Under the pieces are notes generated by a model, which saw only the letters and a list, made by a program, of their open reading frames with translations, searched no databases and had not been told where the DNA came from. 64,000 nucleotides of DNA from Paenibacillus algicola (GTDB lineage: Bacteria > Bacillota > Bacilli > Paenibacillales > Paenibacillaceae): positions 3,538,501 through 3,602,500 of the forward strand of contig NZ_CP040396.1 in the NCBI RefSeq assembly GCF_005577435.1. The letters are read 5' to 3'. Shown piece by piece: positions 43,536 to 52,603 of this stretch (the first letter of the stretch is position 1; the number at the start of each line of letters is the position of its first letter). The position numbers and the translations under genes are program-made.

Positions 43536-44324
43536 CTAGCGTACCTCTGACGGGCTTTTGCCGGTGTATTGCTTGAACTGCCTGCTGAAAAAGAAAATAT
43601 CGCGGTACCCCAGGGCATCTGCCACCTCCGTCACGTTCATGCCCTGGTGCAGCAGCAGATGCTGTGCCCGTTCGATCCGCATCTTGATAATATACGACTG
43701 GACCGGAACGCCGACCAGCTCTTTGAACTTGATGGAGAAATAACGCGGCGACAGCCCGGCGCGGGCAGCCAGGTCCTCCACCTTGTGAGAAATGCCGGGA
43801 TGAAGACGGACATAATTGGCAATCTCCTGAATGGCCTCACTCAAGTGATGACTGGCCTTTTTGACGTGTGGGGCCGAGCGGTCTTCCCGCAGCAGGAAGA
43901 TCATCAGCTGTTTGAGCAGGAGCTTCCCCTCCTCCTCTGCCCCGAACGGCTGGTCGAGGTACAAGCGCACATAGCGGGCGAGCAAATACTCGAAATCAAT
44001 CGTGTCCTTCAGCTGGCGGTACCGTGCAGGAATATCCTCAACCGGTTCGGTGACGTCAAAATGTATATAAGTCAAGACCAGCGGCTTCTGCGGGTTATGT
44101 GTTGCACTAGTATAATCGCCGGGATAAAAAAGAAAGCAGCTTCCTTTGGACACCTCGTAAGGCTCATCATTCACAATTACGGTGCCCTCACCGCTCCAAA
44201 CATAGAATAGGTCATAATTTTGCATCGGTTTCTCACGCTTTTGCCATTTCCATCCGGGCTCGCAGACAATTTTGGCCAAAGCGGGCTTGATTACAAAAGA
44301 AGACGGCGATGCGTCCAGCATCAC
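43536..44324 (-). CDS. AraC-family regulator with cupin sensor domain
   Basis: About 262 aa. The N-terminal cupin (YVWSGEGTVIVNDEPYEVSK, then GSCFLFYPGDYTSATHNP) senses a small molecule, often a sugar. The C-terminal double helix-turn-helix is at about 165-260 (VEDLAARAGLSPRYFSIKFK, VTEVADALGYRDIFFFSRQF, KQYTGKSPSEVR). I chose GTG 44324, with AGGGGG six bases upstream; ATG 44321 directly after it or a start at 44354 is possible. No sugar genes adjoin it, so the target is unclear. Confidence 0.87.
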   Translation of the reverse strand: MMLDASPSSFVIKPALAKIVCEPGWKWQKREKPMQNYDLFYVWSGEGTVIVNDEPYEVSKGSCFLFYPGDYTSATHNPQKPLVLTYIHFDVTEPVEDIPARYRQLKDTIDFEYLLARYVRLYLDQPFGAEEEGKLLLKQLMIFLLREDRSAPHVKKASHHLSEAIQEIANYVRLHPGISHKVEDLAARAGLSPRYFSIKFKELVGVPVQSYIIKMRIERAQHLLLHQGMNVTEVADALGYRDIFFFSRQFKQYTGKSPSEVR

Positions 44325-44561
44325 GTCATTCCCCCTGTCTTTCATTAATCGCACTACTACCCATCATACTCTTTTTTCATCCGTTTTGCATATCCCTGGA
44401 GCTGACATTCCGTGATAGCTTATTACCTGGGGCAGATGACTTGTAATGGCGCTCATTTTTCGTGACGCTCACGCGGTGAAGTGATATAATGTTAGGCAAT
44501 GATTGTAAACAGAAGGTAAATCCATTTTAACCCTAAGCATTCGGAAGGATGATATGAACTC

Positions 44562-45860
44562 ATGAATTCATTGGCTGCACAATTGAATGAAAGCATTTCC
44601 GCGGGCAACCGCCATGTGTATGACATGCTGTCCAATCTAGGCCGAGAGATTTACTTCCCGAAGGAAGGCATTCTAAGCCAATCTGCGGAAGCCGCCAGCC
44701 AAGCCAAGCGATATAACGCAACGATCGGCATCGCCACAGAGGGTGGCGGACCGATGCACCTGGGCGTGATCCAGGATAAGCTGTCTGCCTATGCGCCGAA
44801 GGATCTCTATCCATATGCCCCGCCAGCCGGCAAGCCGGAGCTGCGCAGTGCCTGGCGCACGAAGATGCTGAAGGAGAATCCAAGCCTTGAAGGCAAGAGC
44901 ATCAGCACTCCGATTATTACCAATGCGCTGACGCACGGCCTCTCCATCGTAGCAGATCTGTTCGTGGATGCAGGTGACGCTGTCATCTACCCGGATAAGA
45001 ACTGGGAGAACTACGAGCTGACCTTCGGCATCCGCCGGCATGGCGAAGCTGTAAATTATCCTTTGTTTACAGAGGACATGAAGTTCAATGCCGCCGGGCT
45101 GCGCGAAGCACTCCTGAATCAGAAGGACAAAGGCAAGGCCGTCGTCATTCTGAATTTCCCGAATAACCCGACCGGCTATACTCCAGGAGCAGCCGAAGGC
45201 GAAGAAATCGTATCCGCCATCAAGGATGCAGCCGAAGCCGGCATTAATGTCGTCGCTGTCACAGACGATGCGTACTTCGGGCTTTTCTTCGAGGATTCCC
45301 TCCAGGAATCCTTGTTCGGGAAGCTGGCGGATCTCCATCCCCGCGTACTGGCTGTGAAGATTGACGGAGCTACGAAAGAAGAATTTGTCTGGGGCTTCCG
45401 CGTCGGCTTCATCACGTATGCCTCTCAGGATGCTGGTGTGCTGACTGCACTGGAGCAGAAGACGCTCGGCATCATCCGCGCCACAATTTCCAGCGGCTCG
45501 CACCCGTCCCAGACGTTTGTTCTAGAGGCGCTGAACTCCCCGGAGTTCGAGGCACAGAAGCAGGAGAAATTCGTTATTATGAAGGGCCGGGCGAACAAGG
45601 TGAAATTCCTGCTCGACAGCGGTAAATACGATGGCGCCTGGGATTACTATCCGTTTAACTCCGGATATTTCATGTGTCTGAAGCTGAAAGGCATCTCCGC
45701 CGAAAGCCTGCGCGTTCATCTGCTTCAGGCGTACGGCTTGGGCACGATCGCACTGGGTGAATATGATCTGCGGATCGCCTTCTCCTGCATTGAGGAGCAG
45801 CATCTGGAGGATCTGTTCGATCTCGTATATCAAGGCATTCAGGATTTGCAGTCCTCCTAA
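44562..45860 (+). CDS. Class I/II PLP-dependent aminotransferase
   Basis: 432 aa, fold-type I. Landmarks: YPYAPPAGKPELRSAWR near the N-terminus, NFPNNPTGYTPG, the PLP-binding Asp/Tyr in VTDDAYFGLFF, the likely PLP lysine in IDGATKEEFVWGFRVG, and C-terminal Arg in YDLRIAFSC. The branch with an ILSQSAEA start is not one I can tie to a substrate; amino acid aminotransferase is as far as the sequence goes. Start ATG 44562 follows GGAAGG. Strong terminator downstream. Confidence 0.87.
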   Translation: MNSLAAQLNESISAGNRHVYDMLSNLGREIYFPKEGILSQSAEAASQAKRYNATIGIATEGGGPMHLGVIQDKLSAYAPKDLYPYAPPAGKPELRSAWRTKMLKENPSLEGKSISTPIITNALTHGLSIVADLFVDAGDAVIYPDKNWENYELTFGIRRHGEAVNYPLFTEDMKFNAAGLREALLNQKDKGKAVVILNFPNNPTGYTPGAAEGEEIVSAIKDAAEAGINVVAVTDDAYFGLFFEDSLQESLFGKLADLHPRVLAVKIDGATKEEFVWGFRVGFITYASQDAGVLTALEQKTLGIIRATISSGSHPSQTFVLEALNSPEFEAQKQEKFVIMKGRANKVKFLLDSGKYDGAWDYYPFNSGYFMCLKLKGISAESLRVHLLQAYGLGTIALGEYDLRIAFSCIEEQHLEDLFDLVYQGIQDLQSS

Positions 45861-45867
45861 TGCGACA

Positions 45868-45920
45868 GCAGGGCTGCTCCGAAGAATCTTCCGAGAAGAT
45901 TCCGGAGCAGCCCTGTTTTT
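45868..45920 (+). terminator. Terminator of the aminotransferase gene
   Basis: CAGGGCTGCTCCG pairs with CGGAGCAGCCCTG, enclosing a second small hairpin, followed by TTTTT. Confidence 0.85.
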
Positions 45921-45948
45921 ATTTCATGTACCCTCCACGCTCGCCCAT

Positions 45949-45976
45949 ACCTGTTCACCACGAGCATCATACAATA
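45949..45976 (+). promoter_or_regulatory. Sigma-K-like promoter of the YjcZ gene
   Basis: AC at 45949-45950, 17 bases, then CATACAATA at 45968-45976, which fits the sigma-K pattern AC-N16/17-CATANNNTA. It also matches the sigma-E -10 (CATACANT). Start codon 51 bases downstream. A late mother-cell promoter fits the gene type. Confidence 0.55.
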
Positions 45977-46026
45977 CCATGTATCAAGCAACCACAACCA
46001 ATTACGAACCGAAAGGGGAATGAAAC

Positions 46027-46149
46027 ATGAGTGCAGTTGCAGGTGCAGCAAGATGCGGAGGATACGGATACGGTGGATACGGTAACGTTGGAGCGATTCT
46101 GGTACTCTTTATCCTGCTCGTAATCATCACTCGCGCTTTCTGGGTATAA
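46027..46149 (+). CDS. YjcZ-family small sporulation protein, 40 aa
   Basis: A 40-aa protein: Gly/Tyr-rich start (RCGGYGYGGYGN) and one membrane helix (VGAILVLFILLVIITRAFWV). This is the YjcZ pattern of small proteins made in sporulating cells. AAAGGGG precedes the start. The sigma-K-like promoter upstream agrees with mother-cell expression. Likely role in the spore coat or outer membrane; unproven in the family. Confidence 0.85.
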   Translation: MSAVAGAARCGGYGYGGYGNVGAILVLFILLVIITRAFWV

Positions 46150-46233
46150 TCCCGGTGACGCTTCCGTGGGGCTGTCGCAAGAGTAGACTCAAGGGATGGC
46201 CTCATCTTTAAGAAAAGAGCATGCAGCAGGCAA

Positions 46234-46272
46234 AATAACCAGCCAAAGGTATTATACCTGGCTGGTTATTTC
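46234..46272. terminator. Bidirectional terminator
   Basis: A perfect 13-base stem, AAATAACCAGCCA (46234-46246) with TGGCTGGTTATTT (46260-46272), between the YjcZ gene and ecsB. Confidence 0.85.
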
Positions 46273-46352
46273 TCTTTGTTGGCTTAAGGATGCAGCGATT
46301 TCGGACCAGCGGACGCGTTCGCCTTTGACGCCGAATTCTGACATCGCTTGAG

Positions 46353-47576
46353 CTACAGGTCGTCCTCCTCCAGCTCCTTTTTGGCCTTGCGCATGGCAGC
46401 GGCGCGGAAGCCCCACACCAGCACGAGGCCTGCTGCTCCCGTTCCCAGCACACGGACCGGCTGGGAGAGGAGCTGAGGCAGAAGGGGCAGCCACAAAAGC
46501 ACCGCCCATAGCAGCTGCAGTTGAACCAGCAGCTTCACTTCATTGCGGGAGCGGGAGCCCTCCGGAAGCGGATAAACCATCAGCCAGAACGATTCCCGGT
46601 GCACATTCCGCAGCGACGACAGCTGAAGTCCCGCAATCATCAGGGCCACCAGGTACACTGCGGCTGAAGCAAGCTGTCCCCCGGTAATGATCATAAGAAC
46701 AAGGCCCAGAGCTAAAACGCGCAGCAGAATCCCGAAGGACTCACTGCGGGACAGGCTTTTGATCAGCAGGAAACGGTATGCCGTCTCCTTGCTCCAGGGG
46801 ATGCCGCTGCCCCATCGGGACAGCCATTTACGGGCATACACCCGCTGCTCCCCCTGAGGCACATTTACGAACCAGCTCAAGATAAGCATAACCTTTGCGG
46901 CATGCCGCTTCTCCAGCTGAATGAATCGTTCCCAGGGAACGGGGTGACGTACCGGAATCAGGCTGGCGGCGAGGTAAGCTGCAGCCAGCAGCGTGACAAA
47001 GATCAGACTGCTGACCGGGGAATACCACAGCCAGGATGCCAGCGCCAGCCCAATGACAGACCATCTCAAGAGGCGAAATCCGGCAGCCGCTGGCTTGTAC
47101 ACCATATGCTGCTCTCTCCAGCTTCCCCAGCCTGACAGCACCTTCAATCCGCTCAACAACAGCACCGTAAAAGTCAGACCCTGCGGATCCGTGTCACTGC
47201 GGATGTACAGCGGCCATAGAATAGTCACCGCCAGCAGCAGCAGGATCAGCTTGTACACGATGCCACGAATAACAGCACTGCTGAAATAGGAGGCCATTCT
47301 GGATTCCTGAGGCAGCAAGAAGACAACATCCGCAGGCTTTAGATATGTACGGGCGCTGCTGAATATCGTCAGCGGCAGCAGGATGCCAAGCATGATCCAG
47401 CGGATCGGCAATCCCTCTGGCACATTGATAAGGATTGACGTATACCATGCGGAGAACGCAATCAATAGAAACAGGAACACTACGGCGACACCGCTCTGCA
47501 GGACATAGCCCAGATACGGCAGCACCTGGCTCCAGAATTGTCCGCGCCGGCTAGATAACAGCTCCTTCAGGTTCAT
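46353..47576 (-). CDS. ecsB: ABC transporter permease, EcsB type
   Basis: 407 aa. Start MNLKELLSSRRGQFW and about eight membrane helices (VLQSGVAVVFLFLLIAFSAW, IMLGILLPLTIFSS, LILLLLAVTILWPLYI and others). The order ecsA-ecsB with a four-base overlap is as in B. subtilis, where Ecs affects protein secretion, intramembrane proteolysis by RasP, competence and sporulation. Substrate unknown. Confidence 0.88.
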   Translation of the reverse strand: MNLKELLSSRRGQFWSQVLPYLGYVLQSGVAVVFLFLLIAFSAWYTSILINVPEGLPIRWIMLGILLPLTIFSSARTYLKPADVVFLLPQESRMASYFSSAVIRGIVYKLILLLLAVTILWPLYIRSDTDPQGLTFTVLLLSGLKVLSGWGSWREQHMVYKPAAAGFRLLRWSVIGLALASWLWYSPVSSLIFVTLLAAAYLAASLIPVRHPVPWERFIQLEKRHAAKVMLILSWFVNVPQGEQRVYARKWLSRWGSGIPWSKETAYRFLLIKSLSRSESFGILLRVLALGLVLMIITGGQLASAAVYLVALMIAGLQLSSLRNVHRESFWLMVYPLPEGSRSRNEVKLLVQLQLLWAVLLWLPLLPQLLSQPVRVLGTGAAGLVLVWGFRAAAMRKAKKELEEDDL

Positions 47577-48328
47577 CGGCGGCTCCCGTCTTGAATCAAC
47601 GCATAAAATAACTGCTCCAGCGGCAATCCCGGCTTTCCGGCCTGCTCCGCAATGTCCTCCAAGCTGCCTTGGGCAATAATCCGGCCATGATGCAGTACGA
47701 CAAAGCGTTCACAATAATTCTCGATCGTCGATAAAATATGGGAGCTCAGCAAAATGGATGCGCCGGTCTGCTTGATCTCCACCATGAAGTCCAGCAGTGA
47801 ACGAATCCCCAGCGGGTCGAGGCCCAGAAACGGCTCATCGATAATGTACAGCGACGGCCGGGCCACGAAGGCGCACATAATCATGACCTTCTGGCGCATC
47901 CCCTTGGAGAGATGCGAGGACAGGCTGTCCATCTTCTCCTCCATCCGGAACATGCCGGACAAGGCTGCTGAGCGGGCCTCATAATCCGCTTTACTCACCC
48001 CGTAAGAGCGGGCTGTAAATTCCAGATGCTCCCGCACCGTCATCTCCTCATACAAAATCGGTGACTCCGGCACAAAGCCGAGCGCTCCATGATAACCCTC
48101 CGCATCCTGGCTGCGGGTTCTGCCCTGCACCCTGATCTCGCCCTTGTGCGGGTTCATGAGTCCAAGAATATGCTTCATCGTCGTGCTCTTGCCCGCTCCG
48201 TTGAGGCCAATCAGACCGACCATTTCTCCCGGCCGCACCTGAAAAGACACCTCATGCAGCACGGGACGGTTCAAGCTGTAGCCTCCGCTCAGTCCGCTCA
48301 CGGACAGGATCTCGGAAACCTCCTTCAT
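47573..48328 (-). CDS. ecsA: ABC transporter ATP-binding protein, EcsA type
   Basis: 251 aa. Walker A GLNGAGKST (about 39-47), signature LSKGMRQKVMI, Walker B LYIIDEPFLGLD and switch LSSHIL. LSGGYSLNRPVLHEVSF and the EcsB-like partner identify the subtype. Start ATG 48328 follows a G-rich site. It begins 17 bases after the helicase gene, so the helicase may be co-transcribed. Confidence 0.92.
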   Translation of the reverse strand: MKEVSEILSVSGLSGGYSLNRPVLHEVSFQVRPGEMVGLIGLNGAGKSTTMKHILGLMNPHKGEIRVQGRTRSQDAEGYHGALGFVPESPILYEEMTVREHLEFTARSYGVSKADYEARSAALSGMFRMEEKMDSLSSHLSKGMRQKVMIMCAFVARPSLYIIDEPFLGLDPLGIRSLLDFMVEIKQTGASILLSSHILSTIENYCERFVVLHHGRIIAQGSLEDIAEQAGKPGLPLEQLFYALIQDGSRR

Positions 48329-48345
48329 TCCCTCACCCCCAACTT

Positions 48346-49761
48346 CTATTCACCCTTGGATTTATTCTTCAGCCATTTCGGCGCTCCTTTGTTCTTCCGG
48401 TCCTTGAGACGCTCGCTTTGCGATCTTGAGGAGACACTCTCACTTGCACCGGCAGCAGATGACGGCCGCGCCGGCCGGTTCTCACTGCGCGCTGACGCCG
48501 GCTTCCCAGCAGTCTCTGAGGAGGCACCCTGCCGCGGCGAACGTTCGGAGCCGGGGCGTACGCCAGCCGTCTTCGCCTTCCCGCCGCTTCCGCCTGCCGG
48601 ACGTTTAGCCGGAAAGCTGCTGGAGCGCGGTGTCCGTACCTTGCCGCCATACAGCGCCCGCTCTCCAATGGAGATGCCCAGCTCCTGATTGAATTTCCGC
48701 ATAATGAACACCTGGCGGTCGGTGACTACCGTCACGGCCATACCGCTTTTTCCCATACGTCCGGTTCTGCCGGCTCGGTGCGTATAGCTCTCCGCGTTCA
48801 GAGGAGGATCATAATTGATGACCATCTCTAGCCCTTCAATATCCAGTCCTCTCGCGGCAACATCACTTGCAACCAGCAGCTGGGTGCTTCCTTCGCGGAA
48901 CGCTTTCAGCACGCGGCTGCGTGTCAGCTTGTCTGCCTCCCCGTACAGGGCGGCGGAGGATAAGCCGACATAGTTCAGCTTGGCTTCCACCTCCGCCAGA
49001 TCCTCCGTCTGATTCACAAATACGATCACGCGCTTCGGGTTATAATGCCGTACAATCCGGCGCACCATATCCACCCGGTCCCGCTCTTCCGCGACAAAAT
49101 ACACATGCTCCAGTGTAGACGGAGTCCGTGCACCAGGATCAATGCCGATCTCGACGGGCCTGTCCATCTCCTGCTTGACCAGCTGCGCTGTTTCCGCACT
49201 AACGGTGGCGGAGAGAAATACGAGCTGCCGCTGACGCAGCGTGCTCTTCAGAATCCGGTCCACATCTCCGGCGCCTCCCAGCTTGAATACCTGATCCACC
49301 TCATCCACAACCACGGTGCTGACTTCATGCATCTTCAGCTTCTTGATTTCGATCAGCTCCCGCACCCGTCCCGGTGTTCCCACAACCAGCTGGGGATGCT
49401 GCTTCAGCTTCTCCTGCTGACGCTTGATAGCAGCGCCGCCGATCAAGGAGAGCACCCGAATTCCTCTTGCTTCTCCGTACCGCTCCGCTTCCCGCACAAT
49501 CTGCATCGCCAGCTCCTGGGTCGGCGCGAGGATCAGCTTCTGCAGATGCTTGCTGTCCGTGTCAATGCCCTGCAGTGCCGGCAACAGATAGGCCAGTGTC
49601 TTACCGGTCCCGGTCTGCGAGGTGGCCAGCACATCCTTGCCTTCCAAAATAGGCGGAATGGCTTCTGCCTGAACCGGAGAAGGCTCTGTAATTCCGTGCT
49701 CTGCCAGCCGCTCTGTAAATTCCCCGGCGATGCCGAGGCTTTGAAATCCATTAGAGGTCAT
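48346..49761 (-). CDS. DEAD-box-family RNA helicase with DEVD motif
   Basis: 471 aa. Q motif (GFQSLGIAGEF plus ITEPSPVQ), motif I ATSQTGTGKT (about 46-55), Ia APTQELAMQ, Ib GTPGR, II VVDEVD (DEVD in place of DEAD), III SAT, V ASDVAARGLDIEG, VI HRAGRTGRMG. The basic, Ser/Gly/Arg-rich tail (about 385-471) is low complexity and probably binds RNA. Small variant of the CshC/YfmL group by length. ATG 49761 follows GGATGGAG. Likely acts in ribosome assembly or cold growth; inference from the family. Confidence 0.9.
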   Translation of the reverse strand: MTSNGFQSLGIAGEFTERLAEHGITEPSPVQAEAIPPILEGKDVLATSQTGTGKTLAYLLPALQGIDTDSKHLQKLILAPTQELAMQIVREAERYGEARGIRVLSLIGGAAIKRQQEKLKQHPQLVVGTPGRVRELIEIKKLKMHEVSTVVVDEVDQVFKLGGAGDVDRILKSTLRQRQLVFLSATVSAETAQLVKQEMDRPVEIGIDPGARTPSTLEHVYFVAEERDRVDMVRRIVRHYNPKRVIVFVNQTEDLAEVEAKLNYVGLSSAALYGEADKLTRSRVLKAFREGSTQLLVASDVAARGLDIEGLEMVINYDPPLNAESYTHRAGRTGRMGKSGMAVTVVTDRQVFIMRKFNQELGISIGERALYGGKVRTPRSSSFPAKRPAGGSGGKAKTAGVRPGSERSPRQGASSETAGKPASARSENRPARPSSAAGASESVSSRSQSERLKDRKNKGAPKWLKNKSKGE

Positions 49762-49886
49762 GATGTTACTCCATCCTTTATCTCGAGAGTCCCGAGTTTC
49801 GTTTCATTCATTATATGCTAAAAAAGGCGCCCTCACCAAGTCAAAGACAAATTCCCTCGCCTTTAAGGTCTTCGGCCTCCGCCGCG

Positions 49887-49942
49887 CAAAAAAAGACGCC
49901 CCGCTTCCGGGGGCATTTAGCTTCCCTCGGGAGCGGGGCGGG
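49887..49942 (-). terminator. Terminator of the second SDR gene
   Basis: CGCCCCGCTCCC pairs with GGAAGCGGGGCG on the minus strand, followed by TTTTTTT. Confidence 0.8.
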
Positions 49943-49953
49943 TCGTTGCAGCA

Positions 49954-50727
49954 TTACTTCATATCCAGCCAGCGATAAAGCACCTTGTCCATCAGTCTTG
50001 GAAACAGCTGATAGATTCTCATTCCCGCCGCCGCAGATCGCGGCAGATTGAGCTCTTCCTTCCGCTTCTTGATCAAGTGCACAATCCGGTCAGCAACGTA
50101 GTCCGGCTTCATGACAAACCAGCTAATATTTTTGACATATTGTCCTGAAGGATCTGCCTGGTCAAAAAACGGCGTGTCAATGGGACCGGGATTTACGGAG
50201 GAGACCGTAATCCCCGTTCCTCTCAGCTCTTGGCGGAGCGAATTGGTCAAGCCCAGAACCGCATGCTTGCTGGCCGCATAGCCGGATGATTTGGCAATCC
50301 CCATCTTCCCTGCAATTGAAGCGATATTGACGATCTGTCCGAAGCCCTGCTTCAGCATAACTGGCAGCACCGCTTGTGTCGTCCGGACAATGCCCATGTA
50401 ATTGACATCCATCATATCCTGAAACCGCTCTGGCGGAGCATCCAAAAAATTCTCAAATACGCCGTAGCCCGCATTGTTGACGAGCACATCAATAACACCG
50501 TGCCGCGCCTCAATGTCGTGAACGACCGCCTTTACCTCTTCGGCATTGCCAATGTCCATCTGAATCGTTTCGTATTTGCCAGGCATTCCGCTGACCGCTT
50601 CTTTCAAGCGGGCTTCGGATCTGCCGGTCAAAATGACATAGGCCCCCTGCTGGGACAGCTTCTTGGCGGTCAAGGCCCCGATTCCGCTGGACGCTCCGGT
50701 GATGACTACAACTTTATTTTCAAGCAT
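49954..50727 (-). CDS. Short-chain dehydrogenase/reductase (YqjQ-like)
   Basis: 257 aa classical SDR: TGASSGIG (about 11-18), NNAGYGVFENF, catalytic Ser in NIASIAGKMG, YAASKHAVLGL, then the NPGPIDTPFF segment. I chose ATG 50727 (MLENKVVVIT), with GGAGG ten bases upstream; a TTG two codons earlier is possible. It shares the type with YqjQ of Bacillus; the substrate is unknown. Confidence 0.88.
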   Translation of the reverse strand: MLENKVVVITGASSGIGALTAKKLSQQGAYVILTGRSEARLKEAVSGMPGKYETIQMDIGNAEEVKAVVHDIEARHGVIDVLVNNAGYGVFENFLDAPPERFQDMMDVNYMGIVRTTQAVLPVMLKQGFGQIVNIASIAGKMGIAKSSGYAASKHAVLGLTNSLRQELRGTGITVSSVNPGPIDTPFFDQADPSGQYVKNISWFVMKPDYVADRIVHLIKKRKEELNLPRSAAAGMRIYQLFPRLMDKVLYRWLDMK

Positions 50728-50805
50728 GATCAATTATCCTCCCTGCAGCCTCGCCGGGCAGGCTGGATCTTCGCCTTCGGTGTGATGGGCTGTGATCCTT
50801 CTATT

Positions 50806-51264
50806 TTATGAAATCATGACCTGAATATCCAGTTCCCCGATGCCGTCCATCTTCAGCGGGATACTGAGCGCTTTTCGTGAAGAAAATTCCGCAAAGCCTT
50901 CCGAGTGGTACACCTGCGGAGGCGTAATGTCCACATTGACCCCCTGATTGGATAAAATGGTGCTGGCATTCCCGCTGATCATATTGCTCAGCTCTGAAAT
51001 CGCGCTCTTGCCCATTTCATCCATCTCCGTAATCACAAAGCCTCCCATCATGATCGACACCATGCGAAGTGCCACCTGCTCGTGGAGGCCAAAGACGATA
51101 TCGCCCTTCATTTGGCCTGTCATGCCGATCAAGATCCAGATATGGTCCTGCTGAGATGAGATTTCTTTCACACCAAGAGTACCGGTTGAAGGCGAAATCT
51201 GGATGACTTGCTCAATGACATTCCTTGCTGATTCTAAAAATGGGTTGATGACTTCCGCTTTCAT
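50806..51264 (-). CDS. cheX: CheX-like chemotaxis phosphatase
   Basis: 152 aa. One CheC/CheX/FliY-type active site: Glu and Asn in AISELSNMISGNAS (about 87-100), followed by the usual downstream Pro (VDITPPQ). Length and single site fit CheX, which dephosphorylates CheY. No other chemotaxis gene is near, so it is an orphan, perhaps acting on a distant system. GAGGGGG precedes ATG 51264. Confidence 0.85.
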   Translation of the reverse strand: MKAEVINPFLESARNVIEQVIQISPSTGTLGVKEISSQQDHIWILIGMTGQMKGDIVFGLHEQVALRMVSIMMGGFVITEMDEMGKSAISELSNMISGNASTILSNQGVNVDITPPQVYHSEGFAEFSSRKALSIPLKMDGIGELDIQVMIS

Positions 51265-51650
51265 TCCCGAATGCCCCCTCGTCTGGGTTGTTGGTCAGGG
51301 TCCTAAAGTCCCACGTAATAGTGTAATGCCATTATAATAGATACCCTGTAATAATTCATCATAAATTAAGTCTGGAAGCGTTGTGCCAAGATCACGGGCC
51401 CGAGTCAACGGAATAAAACCCTCTCTAAAGAGGGTCTTTTGTAGTAGTTCAAAAAGAACAGTCTCTTACTATTTATCGGTTTTTTTCGTCTGCATTTAAT
51501 AAACCAGCTGAAATTTTTTTACGGCAGACGCCGTCATTTTCCAATCTTTCATGCTGCATACGTTTGCCCCCTATTTCAGAATCCCCTATAATTCAAGAAG
51601 ACCCTGATTCGTGTACCGGTGATCAATTTATCTAGACTAGGAGGAAGGCC
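51265..51650. other. Intergenic region with a strong hairpin at 51418-51435
   Basis: No gene found in 386 bases. ACCCTCT-CTAA-AGAGGGT is followed by CTTTTG on the plus strand and by TTTTATT on the minus strand, a terminator-like element with no gene ending at it. A short RNA ending there is possible. Confidence 0.45.
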
Positions 51651-52553
51651 ATGAATATCAGCCAGCTGGAAACGCTGATTACGATTTCCAAAACCATGAG
51701 CTTCCGTAAAGCCGGAGAGCTGCTAAACCTGACTCAGCCTGCCGTTTCGGCTCAAATCAAAAGTCTGGAAGAAGAATTCAAAACCGTGCTGGTAGACCGC
51801 AGCCAGCCTGTCACGTTAACTGACCGTGGACAAGTATTTGTAGAGCACGCTGATCAGATTCTACGCATTGTGGATGAGATGAAGCAGCGGCTTTCCGATT
51901 TGGATCAGACCCCGCAGGGGCATATCCGGCTCGGCACTACGACCTCCATTGCGATTCAGATCCTGCCGCGCGTGCTGTCGTATTTTCAGGATCAGTTTCC
52001 TCATATCAAGACGACGATTCAATCCATGGCATCCTCACAAATTTATCACGGTGTCGAGAACAACCTGATTGATGTCGGTATTGGCTATCTCATTGAGCGT
52101 AATCCCAATGTAAGCTCCTCCATCCTGTTCTATGATTCTTTCGAGCTGGTCGTCTCTCCTGACCATCCGCTAGCCAAACAAAGTAAAGCCGGCATTGAAG
52201 TGCTGGGCCAAACTCCCTTGATTTTGCTGACTCAGGACACTGTAGGCCGGCGCTTTGCAGATGAAGTCATGAGAAAGCATGCTATCGAGCCCCAGGTCAT
52301 TATGGAGCTGTCCAGCAGTGAAGAAATCAAGCGGATGGTTGAAATCAACATGGGAGCGGGCATATTATCCAAGCAGTCTGTCTCCAAAGAGCTGCGCAAC
52401 GGCTCTCTGCGCATTATTCCTTTAATTGAATTGGAGGTCAGTCACCCTGTCGGCGTCATCTATAAGAGCGGCCGGTATGTGAGCTCCGCGATGCGCCAGT
52501 TTCTGAGCGACTTGAAGGGCATGCCGGAAACACAGTTTATCAGCACGGAATAA
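51651..52553 (+). CDS. LysR-family transcriptional regulator
   Basis: 300 aa. N-terminal winged helix (ISQLETLITISKTMSFRKAG, NLTQPAVSAQIKSLEEEFKT) and a C-terminal effector domain (HIRLGTTTSIAIQILPRVLSY). TAGGAGGAAGG precedes ATG 51651. The histidinol-phosphatase gene follows after 50 bases, so the two may be one operon, but a link to histidine is not shown. Effector unknown. Confidence 0.9.
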   Translation: MNISQLETLITISKTMSFRKAGELLNLTQPAVSAQIKSLEEEFKTVLVDRSQPVTLTDRGQVFVEHADQILRIVDEMKQRLSDLDQTPQGHIRLGTTTSIAIQILPRVLSYFQDQFPHIKTTIQSMASSQIYHGVENNLIDVGIGYLIERNPNVSSSILFYDSFELVVSPDHPLAKQSKAGIEVLGQTPLILLTQDTVGRRFADEVMRKHAIEPQVIMELSSSEEIKRMVEINMGAGILSKQSVSKELRNGSLRIIPLIELEVSHPVGVIYKSGRYVSSAMRQFLSDLKGMPETQFISTE

Positions 52554-52603
52554 AGTGCCGCCGGAGCACACCAGGACATCATATTCCAAGGAGGATTCCC
52601 ATC

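Noticed and set aside
45966..45990. CATACAATACCATGTATC as another Xre operator
   Set aside because: The arm spacing is wrong and the left arm differs; a sigma-K -10 element explains it better.
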